The notes beneath the pieces are model-generated. The model was given only the letters and a program-made list of their open reading frames with translations. It made no database searches and was not told the DNA's origin. The translations under genes and the position numbers were made by a program. A DNA stretch of 64,000 bases from Cryobacterium algoricola (GTDB taxonomy: Bacteria > Actinomycetota > Actinomycetes > Actinomycetales > Microbacteriaceae). Shown here piece after piece: positions 39,706 through 48,836 of the stretch; position 1 is the first letter of the stretch; every line of letters starts with the position of its first letter. The stretch spans positions 71,569 through 135,568 of the forward strand of contig NZ_SOFG01000019.1 of the NCBI RefSeq assembly GCF_004402485.1, in the 5' to 3' direction.

Positions 39706-40495
39706 TCCTGCCGCTCGCGGCGTCGATCGACAGGGAGACGCCCGCGAGCTCCGAACGACCCGACAGCACCCGGTCCTGCACGATTCCGGCGACCCGGACG
39801 GCGACCTCGAGGCCGCGACGCGGTGACTCCGTCGGCGCAGGCCGATGGGTCAGCTGGCTCGCCATCGCAGGCCAGGCCGGGTCGGCATCGACCCTCGCCT
39901 GCTCGAGGCAGAACAGGCACGGGCCCCGACCCGGCTCCACGAGCGGGCCGATCCGCACCTCGCGGTCTCCGAACACGACGGGCAGGTGCGGCACGTCCCG
40001 GTTCAGCCAGCGCCGGTAGCGCGCCGGCTCGATCGCGAACCGGCCGATGATCACCGCGAGCTGCGTCGTCGCCGGCGCCGCGGCATCCGCCTCTGCGCCG
40101 GGAAGGACATCGCCGGTGCCGCCGTCGTCGTCGAGGTCGTGGGCCTCGAGCCCGAGATCGTCGAGGAAGGCACGCAGCCGCGCGGCCGTGGTGCCGCGAC
40201 CGTCGACCGACACCCAGCGCCGGGGCCGGGCCGGCGAGACTGCCGGCCTGCGGTCGTCGAGCAGGACCGGGCGGAGCTCGGCGAGCAGGGCGTGCACGGA
40301 CTCCGCCGTCGCGCCGCCCCTGCTACCGAGCATGACGGCCCCGGCGCGGGGCACCCCGGAGCGGAGCGCGTCGATGACGCCTTCGAGGCCGGGGCCGGGC
40401 ACCCGGACCCGGAGCACCGGGTGGTCCACGCCGAGCTGGATGGTGTCCGGTGAGCGCCAGACGAGGGGATACCGGGGGTCGAGTCGCAGAGTCAT
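39569..40495 (-). CDS. E1/ThiF-like protein of the TOMM precursor leader-binding type, orphan
   Basis: A 308-residue protein. An N-terminal winged-helix-like part (residues 1-90: PRYPLVWRSPDTIQLGVDHP) resembles the RiPP-leader recognition region of TOMM cyclodehydratase-associated E1 proteins. The centre (TTQLAVIIGRFAIEPARYRRWL, LPVVFGDREVRIGPLV) is a reduced E1 fold. A zinc tetracysteine is present: Cys193-x2-Cys196 and Cys275-x-Cys277. I see no glycine-rich ATP loop of active E1 enzymes. Homologues beside uvrD2 are common in actinobacteria and are annotated TOMM leader-binding, but there is no YcaO or precursor peptide in this window. Function open. Confidence 0.65.
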   Translation of the reverse strand: MTLRLDPRYPLVWRSPDTIQLGVDHPVLRVRVPGPGLEGVIDALRSGVPRAGAVMLGSRGGATAESVHALLAELRPVLLDDRRPAVSPARPRRWVSVDGRGTTAARLRAFLDDLGLEAHDLDDDGGTGDVLPGAEADAAAPATTQLAVIIGRFAIEPARYRRWLNRDVPHLPVVFGDREVRIGPLVEPGRGPCLFCLEQARVDADPAWPAMASQLTHRPAPTESPRRGLEVAVRVAGIVQDRVLSGRSELAGVSLSIDAASGRITRRAHRPHERCACRALSGTAIVPAGPVAGVRTRTSSVRVAGVPG

Positions 40496-40594
40496 GCGCC
40501 GATCCTGCCGGATTCGCCGACGGCGCGCGCGATTCATCCACAGGCCCGGCAGGCTCCCAGCCTCGGCGGCGGCGTTCGCCCTAGGCTCTTCTCC

Positions 40595-42082
40595 ATGACT
40601 GCCAGACGAGCATTGGTGACCGGTGCGACCGGCTACATCGGCGGACGGCTGGTTCCGCTCCTCCTCGACGCCGGATTCGAGGTGACCGTGCTCGTGCGCT
40701 CGCCGCAGAAGCTCACCGACGTCCCCTGGCGGGACCGGGTGGAGATCCGGGTCGGCGACCTCTCGGACGCCGACGCCGTGGACGCCGCGTGCGCCGGGAT
40801 CGACGTCGTCTACTACCTCGTGCACGCGATGGGCAGTTCGGGCGATTTCGAACAGGCAGAGGCACGGGCCGCCCGGACGCTGGCATCCGCGGCTGCCGCT
40901 GCCGGCGTCTCCCGGATCGTCTACCTCGGCGGGCTGCACCCGGACACCGAGACCCTCTCCCGGCACCTCCGGTCCCGGGCGGAGGTCGGGCGGATCCTGC
41001 TCGCCTCCGGCGTGCCGACCGCCGCCCTGCAGGCCGGCGTCGTGATCGGGAGCGGCTCGACGTCCTTCGAGATGATCCGGCACCTGACCGATGTGCTCCC
41101 GTACATGCCCGCACCGAAGTGGGTGCGGAACAAGATCCAGCCGATCGCCGTGCGCGACGTGCTCTACTACCTCGTCGCGGCGGCGGACCTGCCCGCCTCC
41201 GTCAACCGCACCTTCGACATCGGCGGTCCCGACGTGCTCCGCTACGGGCAGATGATGAACGGCTACGCCCTCGAGGCCGGCCTCCGCCAGCGCCCGATCG
41301 CCGCACTGCCGGTACTGACCCCGTGGCTCGCGTCGCAGTGGGTCAACCTCGTCACACCGATCCCGCGCAACCTCGCCGTACCGATCATCGCCTCCCTGCA
41401 GAACGACTGCGTGATGGGCGAGCACGACATCGACGGCTACATTCCCGTACCCGACGGCGGTCTGACCAGCTATCGCACGGCCGTGCGCCTCGCGCTCGGG
41501 CGGATGCGCGACGGCGACGTCGAGACCAGCTGGCGGAACGCCTCGATCGAGGGGGCCAGCAGCAACCCGCTGCCGAGCGACCCGGAGTGGGCGGGGCACC
41601 TCGTCTACACCGACCTTCGGACGAAGCACACCCCCGCGGCGCCCGCCGAGCTCTGGCGCATCATCGAGGGCATCGGCGGCGACAACGGCTGGTATTCCTT
41701 CCCGCTCGCCTGGGCCGTGCGCGGCTGGGCGGACAAGCTCGTCGGCGGCGTCGGGCTCCGCCGCGGCCGGCGCGACGCCGAGCGCCTGCACACCGGAGAC
41801 GTGCTCGACTTCTGGCGGGTGGAGAGCCTCGAACGCGGGCGCTTCCTCCGCCTCCGCGCCGAGATGCGCGTCCCCGGGCGGGCCTGGCTCGAGATGACCG
41901 CCGAACCGACAGCGGACGGCGGTTCGGTCTACCGCCAGCGCGCCGTGTTCTTCCCGCGCGGACTCGGCGGCCGGCTCTACTGGTTCTCGATCCTGCCGTT
42001 CCACGGCGTCATCTTCAGTGGAATGGCCAACCGCATCACGGCGACGGCCGAAGCGACGAGCGGGTCCGTGCCGGCTCGCTAG
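40595..42082 (+). CDS. SDR-family NAD(P)-binding protein with DUF2867 domain
   Basis: A 495-residue two-domain protein. The N-terminal extended/atypical SDR (about 1-300) has VTGATGYIGGRLVP, followed by VVYYLVHAMGS and VYLGGLHPD. The catalytic YxxxK is not evident, as in NmrA-like atypical SDRs. The C-terminal part (about 330-490) matches DUF2867 (AELWRIIEGIGGDNGWYSF, DFWRVESLERGRFLRL, ARAWLEM-like, FFPRGLGGRLYWFSILPFHGVIF). Function unknown; such proteins are widespread in actinobacteria. Followed after 9 bp by the DUF2207 gene. Confidence 0.82.
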   Translation: MTARRALVTGATGYIGGRLVPLLLDAGFEVTVLVRSPQKLTDVPWRDRVEIRVGDLSDADAVDAACAGIDVVYYLVHAMGSSGDFEQAEARAARTLASAAAAAGVSRIVYLGGLHPDTETLSRHLRSRAEVGRILLASGVPTAALQAGVVIGSGSTSFEMIRHLTDVLPYMPAPKWVRNKIQPIAVRDVLYYLVAAADLPASVNRTFDIGGPDVLRYGQMMNGYALEAGLRQRPIAALPVLTPWLASQWVNLVTPIPRNLAVPIIASLQNDCVMGEHDIDGYIPVPDGGLTSYRTAVRLALGRMRDGDVETSWRNASIEGASSNPLPSDPEWAGHLVYTDLRTKHTPAAPAELWRIIEGIGGDNGWYSFPLAWAVRGWADKLVGGVGLRRGRRDAERLHTGDVLDFWRVESLERGRFLRLRAEMRVPGRAWLEMTAEPTADGGSVYRQRAVFFPRGLGGRLYWFSILPFHGVIFSGMANRITATAEATSGSVPAR

Positions 42083-42091
42083 AGTGGGGGC

Positions 42092-43975
42092 ATGCGCCGA
42101 TTGGCTCGATCCCTGTTCGTCACGATCCTGGGCGCGTTCGCCCTCTTCACACTGTCGGTTCCCGCCGCGGCCGTCGCGGCGGTGGACCTCGCGCCACCGG
42201 CCGTCTCCGTGTCCAGCGGCGTCGACGACTTCAGCTTCGATTCGATGCACTCCGACTTCGTGCTCAGCCGCTCAGCGGACGGGCATTCCGCGCTGACGAC
42301 AACGGAGACCATCGTGGCCCGGTTCCCGGACTTCGATCAGAACCACGGCATCCGCCGGTCGATCCCGACCCACTACGACGGGCATCCGACCGGGATCGAC
42401 CTCGTGAGCGTCACCGACGAGAACGGCGCCCCGCGGCCGAGCGAAACGGGCGACAGCGACGCCGGCGACTTCTTCATCGTGACGAGCGCGGCAGACGCCT
42501 ACGTGCACGGCGTGCAGACCTACGTGATCACCTACACGCAGCGCGACGTGACCCTGGTGCCGTCCGACGCCCAGGACGAGGAATTCTACTGGGAGGTCAA
42601 CGGCACCGGCTGGGTCCAGCCCTTCGGCTCCGTCTCCGCCACGCTCACGGTCGACCCGGCGCTCACGGACCGGCTGACCGGCCAGGCCCGGTGCATCCAG
42701 GGTTCGGCGTCGTCCTCGACGGACTGCTCCGAGATCAGCACCGACACGAGCGCGGCAACGACGACCGGAACCCGGATCACCGCGAGCAGCGGCAGTCTCG
42801 CCGCCCATCAGGGGCTCACCCTCGTCGTCGGCTTCACGCCGGGCACCTTCGTGCCGAGGGACAATTCCTTCTTCGCGAACCCGTTCCCCGCAGTCGGCCT
42901 CGCCGGCGCCGTCCTCGCGCTCGTCTGTGCCGCCCTCGCGATCGTCGCGCGCGCGACCCGCTGGCGCAACGCCCCCGGCCGGCCGACGATCATCGCAGAA
43001 TACCTGCCGCCGAAGGGCGTCAACCTGCTCCAGGCCGGCGAAGTGACCCGCACGAGCACCAAGGCCATGACCGCCCAGTTCCTCCAGTTCGCCGTGCGCG
43101 GCAACGTCCGGGTGATCGAAGGGTCCGGCCTCAAACACTTCCTGCTCGAACTGCGGGACACCCGGGGCGTCGACAAGGCGGAGCTCTCCGTGCTCGGCCA
43201 TCTCTTCCCCGGGCTCAAGCCCGGAACCCAGCGCGACCTCAAGAAGAAGAGCACGAGCCTCACGACCGCGTTGCAGGGCGAGCTGCGGGCGACCCGCCGG
43301 GCTGCCATTCCCGCCGGGTTCCGCGAGAAGAAGGGCGGGTCCCTGCGTTCCGCGCTGCTCGGCCTCTCCGTCGTCGGCGGCCTCGTCGCCGTTCTCGGCG
43401 GCGTCGTCGGGCTCGCCCTCGAGATCGGCGGGGCGTGGCCGTTCCTGGTCCTCCTCTTCGGGCTGCTCGGAGCGATCACGACCGTGTCACTCGTGTCGAG
43501 CATCCGCCCGCTCACCGCGGCAGGGGCGGAACTGCGCGACTACCTCGAAGGAGTCAGGTTGTACATCGGTGTCGCCGAAACCGACCGGTTGCGGGTGCTG
43601 CAGAGCCCCCAGGGCGCGCTGCGCTCGCCGTACCGCCCGGAGCCCGGGAGCCAGGAGGCGGAGGTCGACCCCGGTCAGCCGATGCAGGTGCTCAAGCTCT
43701 ACGAGCGGCTGCTGCCGTTCGCCGTGCTGTTCGGGCAGGAGAAGGACTGGTCGGCCGTGCTCGGTGAGTACTACGCCCAGAGCAGGTCCCAGCCGGACTG
43801 GTACTACGGCACCGGCGCGTTCAATGCCGGATTCTTCGCGGCGAGCCTGAGTGGCTTCGCGAGTTCGACGACCGCGGCGTGGTCGGGCACCGCGTCGAGC
43901 TCCTCGAGTTCGGGGTTCGGTGGCGGTGGGTCCGTCGGCGGCGGAGGCGGCGGCGGCGGCGGAGGGGGCGTCTGA
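42092..43975 (+). CDS. DUF2207 membrane protein with poly-glycine C-terminus
   Basis: A 627-residue protein. A signal peptide (residues 1-30, LFVTILGAFALFTLSVPAAAVAA) precedes an extracytoplasmic DUF2207 domain, then a helix (VGLAGAVLALVCAALAIVA), a cytoplasmic part with YLPPKGVNLLQAGEVTRTS, two more helices near 420-470, and a soluble region ending in serines and an 18-residue glycine-rich tail (GGGGSVGGGGGGGGGGG). This layout is typical for DUF2207, where the Gly tail is common. Function unknown. It overlaps the next gene by one base (TGATG). Confidence 0.85.
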   Translation: MRRLARSLFVTILGAFALFTLSVPAAAVAAVDLAPPAVSVSSGVDDFSFDSMHSDFVLSRSADGHSALTTTETIVARFPDFDQNHGIRRSIPTHYDGHPTGIDLVSVTDENGAPRPSETGDSDAGDFFIVTSAADAYVHGVQTYVITYTQRDVTLVPSDAQDEEFYWEVNGTGWVQPFGSVSATLTVDPALTDRLTGQARCIQGSASSSTDCSEISTDTSAATTTGTRITASSGSLAAHQGLTLVVGFTPGTFVPRDNSFFANPFPAVGLAGAVLALVCAALAIVARATRWRNAPGRPTIIAEYLPPKGVNLLQAGEVTRTSTKAMTAQFLQFAVRGNVRVIEGSGLKHFLLELRDTRGVDKAELSVLGHLFPGLKPGTQRDLKKKSTSLTTALQGELRATRRAAIPAGFREKKGGSLRSALLGLSVVGGLVAVLGGVVGLALEIGGAWPFLVLLFGLLGAITTVSLVSSIRPLTAAGAELRDYLEGVRLYIGVAETDRLRVLQSPQGALRSPYRPEPGSQEAEVDPGQPMQVLKLYERLLPFAVLFGQEKDWSAVLGEYYAQSRSQPDWYYGTGAFNAGFFAASLSGFASSTTAAWSGTASSSSSSGFGGGGSVGGGGGGGGGGGV

Positions 43976-44304
43976 TGGGCACCCCGGTCGCACCCACCTT
44001 CTCCCGGTCGGCGCTCGCGCCAGGCCTGCTCGGCGCCATCGCCCTGCTCGCCGGTCTCGCCCTGATCGACGCCGACAGTTTCATCATCATCCGGTACGCC
44101 GTCAGCATCCTCGCGCTCATCCTCTGCGTCTTCGCCGTGCAGGGGACGGCGTGGTGGTGGCTGATCGGCCTCGGCCCCATCGCCGTGCTGTGGAACCCGA
44201 TCTTCGTGATCGAGCTGCACGGGCAAGGCTGGGTCGCCGCCCAGTACGTCGCAGCACTGCTGTTCGTCGTCGTCGGGGTGCGGGTCAAGGTTCCCGTGCA
44301 CTGA
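43975..44304 (+). CDS. DUF6804-like three-helix membrane protein
   Basis: A 109-residue protein with three or four hydrophobic segments (LAPGLLGAIALLAGLALI, YAVSILALILCVFAVQG, WWWLIGLGPIAVLWNPIF, WVAAQYVAALLFVVVGVRV). The WLIGLGPIAVLWNPIFVIEL segment followed by W resembles DUF6804 small membrane proteins. It starts at an ATG overlapping the DUF2207 stop (TGATG), so it is translationally coupled. Function unknown. Confidence 0.68.
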   Translation: MGTPVAPTFSRSALAPGLLGAIALLAGLALIDADSFIIIRYAVSILALILCVFAVQGTAWWWLIGLGPIAVLWNPIFVIELHGQGWVAAQYVAALLFVVVGVRVKVPVH

Positions 44305-44530
44305 CCGGCCGACGGGGTGTGTCATCGGGCGGATGCGCGGGCGTAGACTACAGGTGCGTCGAAACCCGGTCGTCGTCTCGACCTCCCCGGTGTAGTACCG
44401 AAGCGGTCTGCAGCACAATCGTTTCGTTGGCTCGGCCCGGTTCTTTCGATTGATCGCTCTGGTGTCCACGGATGCCGCACGACGTCGCGCGTGGATCACG
44501 CTGCCACAGCCGCTGTGAAGTTGGAGAAGA

Positions 44531-46711
44531 ATGGCATACACCCGCCACCAGGCCCCAGGCTCGAACAACCATGCCCCGGCCGGAGGCCGCGCCAGGCAGC
44601 GCGCACGCTCCAGGGACGACGACGCCCCGATCATCCCGATCCTCGCGCGCAAGGTGCGCGAGGTCGAAGCGAAGGCCCAGTCCGGCACCAAGCTCGGACC
44701 GACGAACCGCACGAAGTACCAGGTCATCGCGCTCCTGATGCGCGAGGAACGCGCCAGGGTCAAGGGCGACCGCGAGCTGACCGACGCGAACCGGGCAGAG
44801 CTGCTCAAACGCCTCGACGGCATTGCGCAGATCCTCGCGAAGACCGCGGCCCGCGACACGAGCCTGATCACCTTGCTCGAACCCGACGCCGGCGTCTCGA
44901 CCGTCGCGCAGCGCTTCCGCCGCGACTGGCTCCTCGAATCCGGGGCGGACCTGAGCCCGGACGAACTGATCATCACCCGCGAACCTGAGGTCAAGCCCGA
45001 GGAGCCGGAGAACCAGGTCGTCCCGCAGTCCGTGCGGGCGCGCCAGCTCGCCAACCCCTTCCTCGCCCCCGACTTCAGCGCCGTCCAGGCCGCCCCCGTC
45101 ATCTCGGGTCGCCGGCTCGCGAACTGGGAACTGATCGGCCCGCTCTTCAAATCCTTCGAATACGGCTCCGGCGGCCAGGCCGCGAGCATGGACCTGCCCG
45201 AGGCGCCCGTCATCGACCGGCTCTCCCCGCCCGGCATGGAACTCATGCGTCACCAGGCCCGCTTCATCGAGAGCGCACGGCTCGGCCACCGCAGCTACCT
45301 GCTCGCCGACGAGCCGGGGCTCGGCAAGACCGCGCAGAGCCTGCTCGCGGCCTCCGTCGCCGGCGCATACCCGCTGCTCGCCATCGTGCCCAACGTCGTC
45401 AAGATGAACTGGGTGCGCGAGGTCGAGATGTGGACGCCGCAGCGCCGGGCGACCGTCATCCACGGCGACGGAGACACCCTCGACGCCTTCGCCGACGTCG
45501 TCATCGTGAACTACGACGTGCTCGACCGGCACCGGGCCTGGCTCGGAACCCTCGGCTTCAAGGGCATGGTCGTCGACGAGGCGCACTTCATCAAGAACCT
45601 GCAGTCGCAGCGCTCCCGCCACGTGCTCGCCCTCGCCGAGCAGATCCGCCGCCGCACCCCCGGCGGCAACCCGCTCCTGATGGCCCTGACCGGCACCCCG
45701 CTGATCAACGACGTCGACGACTTCCGCGCCATCTGGCAGTTCCTCGGCTGGATCGACGGCGACAAGCCGACCGCGAAGCTGATGGCCCGGCTCGAGGCCA
45801 CCGGCCTCACCCCGGCGGATGCCGGCTTCTACTCCGAAGCCAGGGCCGCCGTCATCGACATGGGCATCGTGCGCCGCCGCAAGGTCGACGTCGCGGCGGA
45901 CCTGCCCGCCAAGCGCATCGCCGACCTGCCCGTCGAGCTCGACGACGACCTCGGGCGGTCCATCCGCCAGGCCGAACGGGAACTCGCCGCCCGCCTCGTC
46001 ACCCGGTACCACGGCCTCGTGTCCGCGCGCCATCCCGGCCGGAAGGCTCCGACCCTCGACGGCGCGGAGCGGGCCGCGTTCATCCGCGCGGTCGCCCACG
46101 CTGAGCTCGAGGAGTCCAAGGGCCAGACCACGGGCGAGAACGTCTTCACCATGGTGCGCAAGATCGGCCAGGCCAAGGCCGGGCTCGCCGCCGACTACGC
46201 CGTGCAGCTCGCGCACTCGGTCGGCAAGGTCGTGTTCTTCGCCAAGCACATCGACGTCATGGACACTGCGGAGCAGATCTTCGCCAAGCGTGGCATGCGC
46301 TCCGTCTCCCTCCGTGGCGACCAGACCGCGCTCGCCCGTCAGGCGGCGATCGACTCCTTCAACAACGACCCGGGAGTCGCCGTCGTCGTCTGCTCGCTCA
46401 GCGCCGCGGGCGTCGGGGTCAACCTGCAGGCGGCCTCGAACGTCGTGCTCGCGGAGCTCAGCTGGACGGCCGCTGAACAGACCCAGGCCATCGACCGGGT
46501 GCACCGCATCGGCCAGTCGGAGCCGGTCACGGCCTGGCGGATCATCGCGGCGCACACGATCGACGCCCGCATCGCGGAACTCATCGGCAGCAAGCAGGGT
46601 CTCGCCGCCCGCGCACTCGACGGCGTCGAGGGTGAGGTCTCGTCCGAGGACTCGATCCAGGCCAGCGCCCTCGTCTACCTGCTCACGCAGGCGCTCGACG
46701 GGGAGCTGTAG
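44531..46711 (+). CDS. SNF2-family DEAD/H helicase, SMARCAL1/HARP-like
   Basis: A 726-residue SNF2 ATPase. An N-terminal helical region (1-200) of unknown function is followed by the core: ADEPGLGKTAQS (motif I), VVDEAHFIKN (motif II, DEAH), LTGTPLINDVDDF (III), VVFFAKHIDVMD (IV), CSLSAAGVGVNLQAAS (V) and QAIDRVHRIGQ (VI). The compact core without HARP or SWIM domain resembles bacterial annealing-helicase-like proteins. It starts at ATG with TTGGAGAAGA upstream. The 226-bp gap before it holds no gene; a TAGACT -10-like element is near 44344. Alone on its transcript. Likely DNA translocase; partner unknown. Confidence 0.87.
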   Translation: MAYTRHQAPGSNNHAPAGGRARQRARSRDDDAPIIPILARKVREVEAKAQSGTKLGPTNRTKYQVIALLMREERARVKGDRELTDANRAELLKRLDGIAQILAKTAARDTSLITLLEPDAGVSTVAQRFRRDWLLESGADLSPDELIITREPEVKPEEPENQVVPQSVRARQLANPFLAPDFSAVQAAPVISGRRLANWELIGPLFKSFEYGSGGQAASMDLPEAPVIDRLSPPGMELMRHQARFIESARLGHRSYLLADEPGLGKTAQSLLAASVAGAYPLLAIVPNVVKMNWVREVEMWTPQRRATVIHGDGDTLDAFADVVIVNYDVLDRHRAWLGTLGFKGMVVDEAHFIKNLQSQRSRHVLALAEQIRRRTPGGNPLLMALTGTPLINDVDDFRAIWQFLGWIDGDKPTAKLMARLEATGLTPADAGFYSEARAAVIDMGIVRRRKVDVAADLPAKRIADLPVELDDDLGRSIRQAERELAARLVTRYHGLVSARHPGRKAPTLDGAERAAFIRAVAHAELEESKGQTTGENVFTMVRKIGQAKAGLAADYAVQLAHSVGKVVFFAKHIDVMDTAEQIFAKRGMRSVSLRGDQTALARQAAIDSFNNDPGVAVVVCSLSAAGVGVNLQAASNVVLAELSWTAAEQTQAIDRVHRIGQSEPVTAWRIIAAHTIDARIAELIGSKQGLAARALDGVEGEVSSEDSIQASALVYLLTQALDGEL

Positions 46712-46817
46712 CCCGGGCTCCCCGGCGCGGATTTGAGTCTGGCCCCGATTCGGGACCATCATTAGGGGTTGGTGCAGGCGCCGACATGATGACTTAGGCA
46801 TGAAGGAGCAGTCACAG

Positions 46818-47846
46818 ATGAAAATTGGTATCCTCACGAGCGGTGGAGACTGCCCCGGACTGAACGCGGTTATTCGCGGTTCCGTTCTTAAAGGCGTCCG
46901 CGTTCTCGATGATGAATTCATCGGAATCCGCAATGGCTGGCGCGGGCTGGTGCAGGGGGAGTTCATGACCCTCGATCGCCACAGCGTGCGTGGATTATCC
47001 CGTCAGGGCGGCACCATCCTGGGGAGCTCGCGCACCAACCCGTTCGAGGGCGAGAACGGCGGGCCCGTTAACATTCAGAAGATGATGGATGCCGAGGGCA
47101 TCGACGCCATTATCGCCATCGGTGGCGAGGGCACGCTGACCGCGGCCCGCCGTCTCACCGATGCAGGCATCCGCATCGTCGGCGTACCGAAGACCATCGA
47201 CAACGACCTCGAGGCCACCGACTACTCGTTCGGCTTCAACACCGCCGTCGAGATCGCCACGGAGGCCATCGACCGCCTCCGCACCACCGCCGAGTCGCAC
47301 GGCCGCTGCATGATCGTCGAGGTCATGGGCCGCCACGTGGGCTGGATCGCCCTGCACTCCGGCATGGCCGGCGGAGCACACGCCATCCTGATCCCCGAGC
47401 AGAGCCAGACCATCGAGCAGATCTGCGAGTGGGTCCTCAGCGTCCGCGACCGCGGCCGCGCACCGGTGCTCGTCGTGTCGGAGGGCTTCAAGCTCGCCGG
47501 CATGGAGGAGGCACTCTCCACCAAGGGCCTCGACGCGTTCAACCGTCCCCGCCTCGGCGGCATCAGCGAAATGATCGCCCCGATGGTCGAAGAGCGCACC
47601 GGCATCGAGACCCGTGCGACCGTCCTCGGCCACACCCAGCGCGGCGGCTCCCCGTCGGCGTACGACCGCGTGCTCGCCACCCGCCTGGGCATGGCCGCCG
47701 TCGACGCGATCCACGCCGGCCAGTGGGGCTCCATGGTCTCGCTCAAGGGCACCGACATCGAGATCGTCAGCATCGCCGACGCCACGATCGGCCTCAAGAC
47801 CGTCCCGCAGGCCCGGTACGACGAGGCTGCTGTCCTCTTCGGCTAA
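46818..47846 (+). CDS. pfkA: 6-phosphofructokinase
   Basis: A 342-residue phosphofructokinase starting at ATG 46818, with AAGGAG nine bases upstream (the ATG at 46800 is part of that leader). Motifs: SGGDCPGLNAVIRG (nucleotide loop), IGGEGTLTAARRL, GVPKTIDND (catalytic Asp region), and MGRHVGWIALH. The ATP/PPi-discriminating loop is GGEGT rather than GGDGS or GGDDT, a form seen in actinobacterial enzymes; I lean to ATP use. Codons at the 5' end (attggtatcctcacgagc) are lower in GC than neighbours. A strong terminator follows. It commits fructose 6-phosphate to glycolysis. Confidence 0.95.
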   Translation: MKIGILTSGGDCPGLNAVIRGSVLKGVRVLDDEFIGIRNGWRGLVQGEFMTLDRHSVRGLSRQGGTILGSSRTNPFEGENGGPVNIQKMMDAEGIDAIIAIGGEGTLTAARRLTDAGIRIVGVPKTIDNDLEATDYSFGFNTAVEIATEAIDRLRTTAESHGRCMIVEVMGRHVGWIALHSGMAGGAHAILIPEQSQTIEQICEWVLSVRDRGRAPVLVVSEGFKLAGMEEALSTKGLDAFNRPRLGGISEMIAPMVEERTGIETRATVLGHTQRGGSPSAYDRVLATRLGMAAVDAIHAGQWGSMVSLKGTDIEIVSIADATIGLKTVPQARYDEAAVLFG

Positions 47847-47860
47847 ACCTGTGTGACCCG

Positions 47861-47892
47861 TCCGGCCGGCACCAGTCCTGGTGCCGGCCGGA
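47861..47892 (+). terminator. Terminator between pfkA and mycoredoxin
   Basis: TCCGGCCGGCACCAG and CTGGTGCCGGCCGGA form a perfect 15-bp stem with almost no loop, followed by TTTCGTT. It lies 15 bp after pfkA and 31 bp before the end of the convergent mycoredoxin gene. Confidence 0.85.
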
Positions 47893-47923
47893 TTTCGTTA
47901 ACGACCAGCTAACCGGCAGGGCC

Positions 47924-48178
47924 TCAGGCGAGTTTGGCCTGAACCTGCGCGAGCGAGGGGTTGGTCGCGCTCGACCCGTCGGGGAACAGCACGGTCGGAA
48001 CGGTGCGGTTGCCGCCGTTGAGGCTCATCACGAGCTCGCTCGTGCCGTCGACCTCTTCGACGTTGACCTCGGTGTAGCCGACGCCCGCCTTGTCGAGCTG
48101 GGACTTCAACCGGGAGCAATAACCGCACCAGTTGGTCGTGAACATGGTGATGGTGCCCGACTCGGGAACGAAATTCAT
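47924..48178 (-). CDS. mrx1: Mycoredoxin 1
   Basis: An 84-residue glutaredoxin-fold protein with the active-site W-C-G-Y-C (Cys18-Cys21) and the cis-proline loop RTVPTVLFPDG. CGYC and size match mycothiol-dependent mycoredoxin-1, which reduces protein-mycothiol mixed disulfides. In mycobacteria the gene lies near uvrD2. Its presence shows that mycothiol is used in this organism even though the local MshB-like protein looks inactive. ATG 48178, divergent from the NUDIX gene with 38 bp between. Confidence 0.9.
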   Translation of the reverse strand: MNFVPESGTITMFTTNWCGYCSRLKSQLDKAGVGYTEVNVEEVDGTSELVMSLNGGNRTVPTVLFPDGSSATNPSLAQVQAKLA

Positions 48179-48216
48179 AGGCGCAGCCTAACAAACCCCG
48201 CCGTTAAGCTGGGACC

Positions 48217-48690
48217 ATGACCCTGCCCCAGGTGTGCGTGTGCTACCTCACCCGCGAAACGAATGGTGGCGGCACCCAGGTGCTCCTCGGCCGCAAGAAG
48301 AAGGGCCTCGGTCTCGGCAACATCGTCGGCCTCGGCGGCAAGCTCGAACCCGGCGAAACCGCGGTGGATGCCGCGGTGCGCGAAATCGAGGAGGAGTCCG
48401 GACTCACCGTCGCGGCATCCGCTCTCACCGCCCTCGGCGTGCTGACCTACCTGTTCCCGCACCGGGAGGCGTGGAGCCAGGAATCGTCCGTCTTCGTGTG
48501 CAGCGACTGGAGCGGCACCCCGCGGGAGTCGAACGAACTCAACCCGGTCTGGTTCGACGTCGCCGCGCTTCCCCTCGACGAGATGTGGGACGACGCCAGG
48601 CACTGGCTGCCCGGCGTGCTCGCGGGCGTTCCCGTGCGCGAGACCTTCACGTTCGGCGCGGACCTCGCGACGGTCGTCTCCCGCGGGTGA
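48217..48690 (+). CDS. NUDIX hydrolase, MutT/MTH1-like (8-oxo-dGTP type)
   Basis: A 157-residue NUDIX protein: CVCYLTRE, QVLLGRKKKGLGLGNIVGLGGK, NUDIX box GGKLEPGETAVDAAVREIEEESGL with REIEEE metal residues, then SNELNPVWFDVAALPLDEMWDDARHWLPGVLAG. The GRKKKGLGxGNIVGLGGK stretch and DEMWDD are hallmarks of the MTH1-like 8-oxo-dGTPase group. ATG 48217. It sanitises oxidised nucleotides, matching its divergent mycoredoxin neighbour. Confidence 0.85.
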   Translation: MTLPQVCVCYLTRETNGGGTQVLLGRKKKGLGLGNIVGLGGKLEPGETAVDAAVREIEEESGLTVAASALTALGVLTYLFPHREAWSQESSVFVCSDWSGTPRESNELNPVWFDVAALPLDEMWDDARHWLPGVLAGVPVRETFTFGADLATVVSRG

Positions 48691-48836
48691 ACGTCGGGTG
48701 AACCAGTAGTTACCGCCCGCTGAATTGACCTGACCTCCCGGGAGTGTCAGGATCGTAGGGTCGCTTGCACGTCCGGCGTCCGGGAAACAGCGCGGATTGG
48801 GCTGCACCCTGTTGCAGCCGAACAAGAAAGACTCCG

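Noticed and set aside
40789..43767. 992-codon plus-strand frame across the SDR/DUF2867 and DUF2207 genes
   Set aside because: Composition is Arg/Pro/Ala-rich and crosses two well-supported genes in another frame.
43910..43975. Poly-glycine end of the DUF2207 protein as a frameshift artefact
   Set aside because: Gly-rich C-termini are common in this family and the stop overlaps the next start in a normal TGATG junction.
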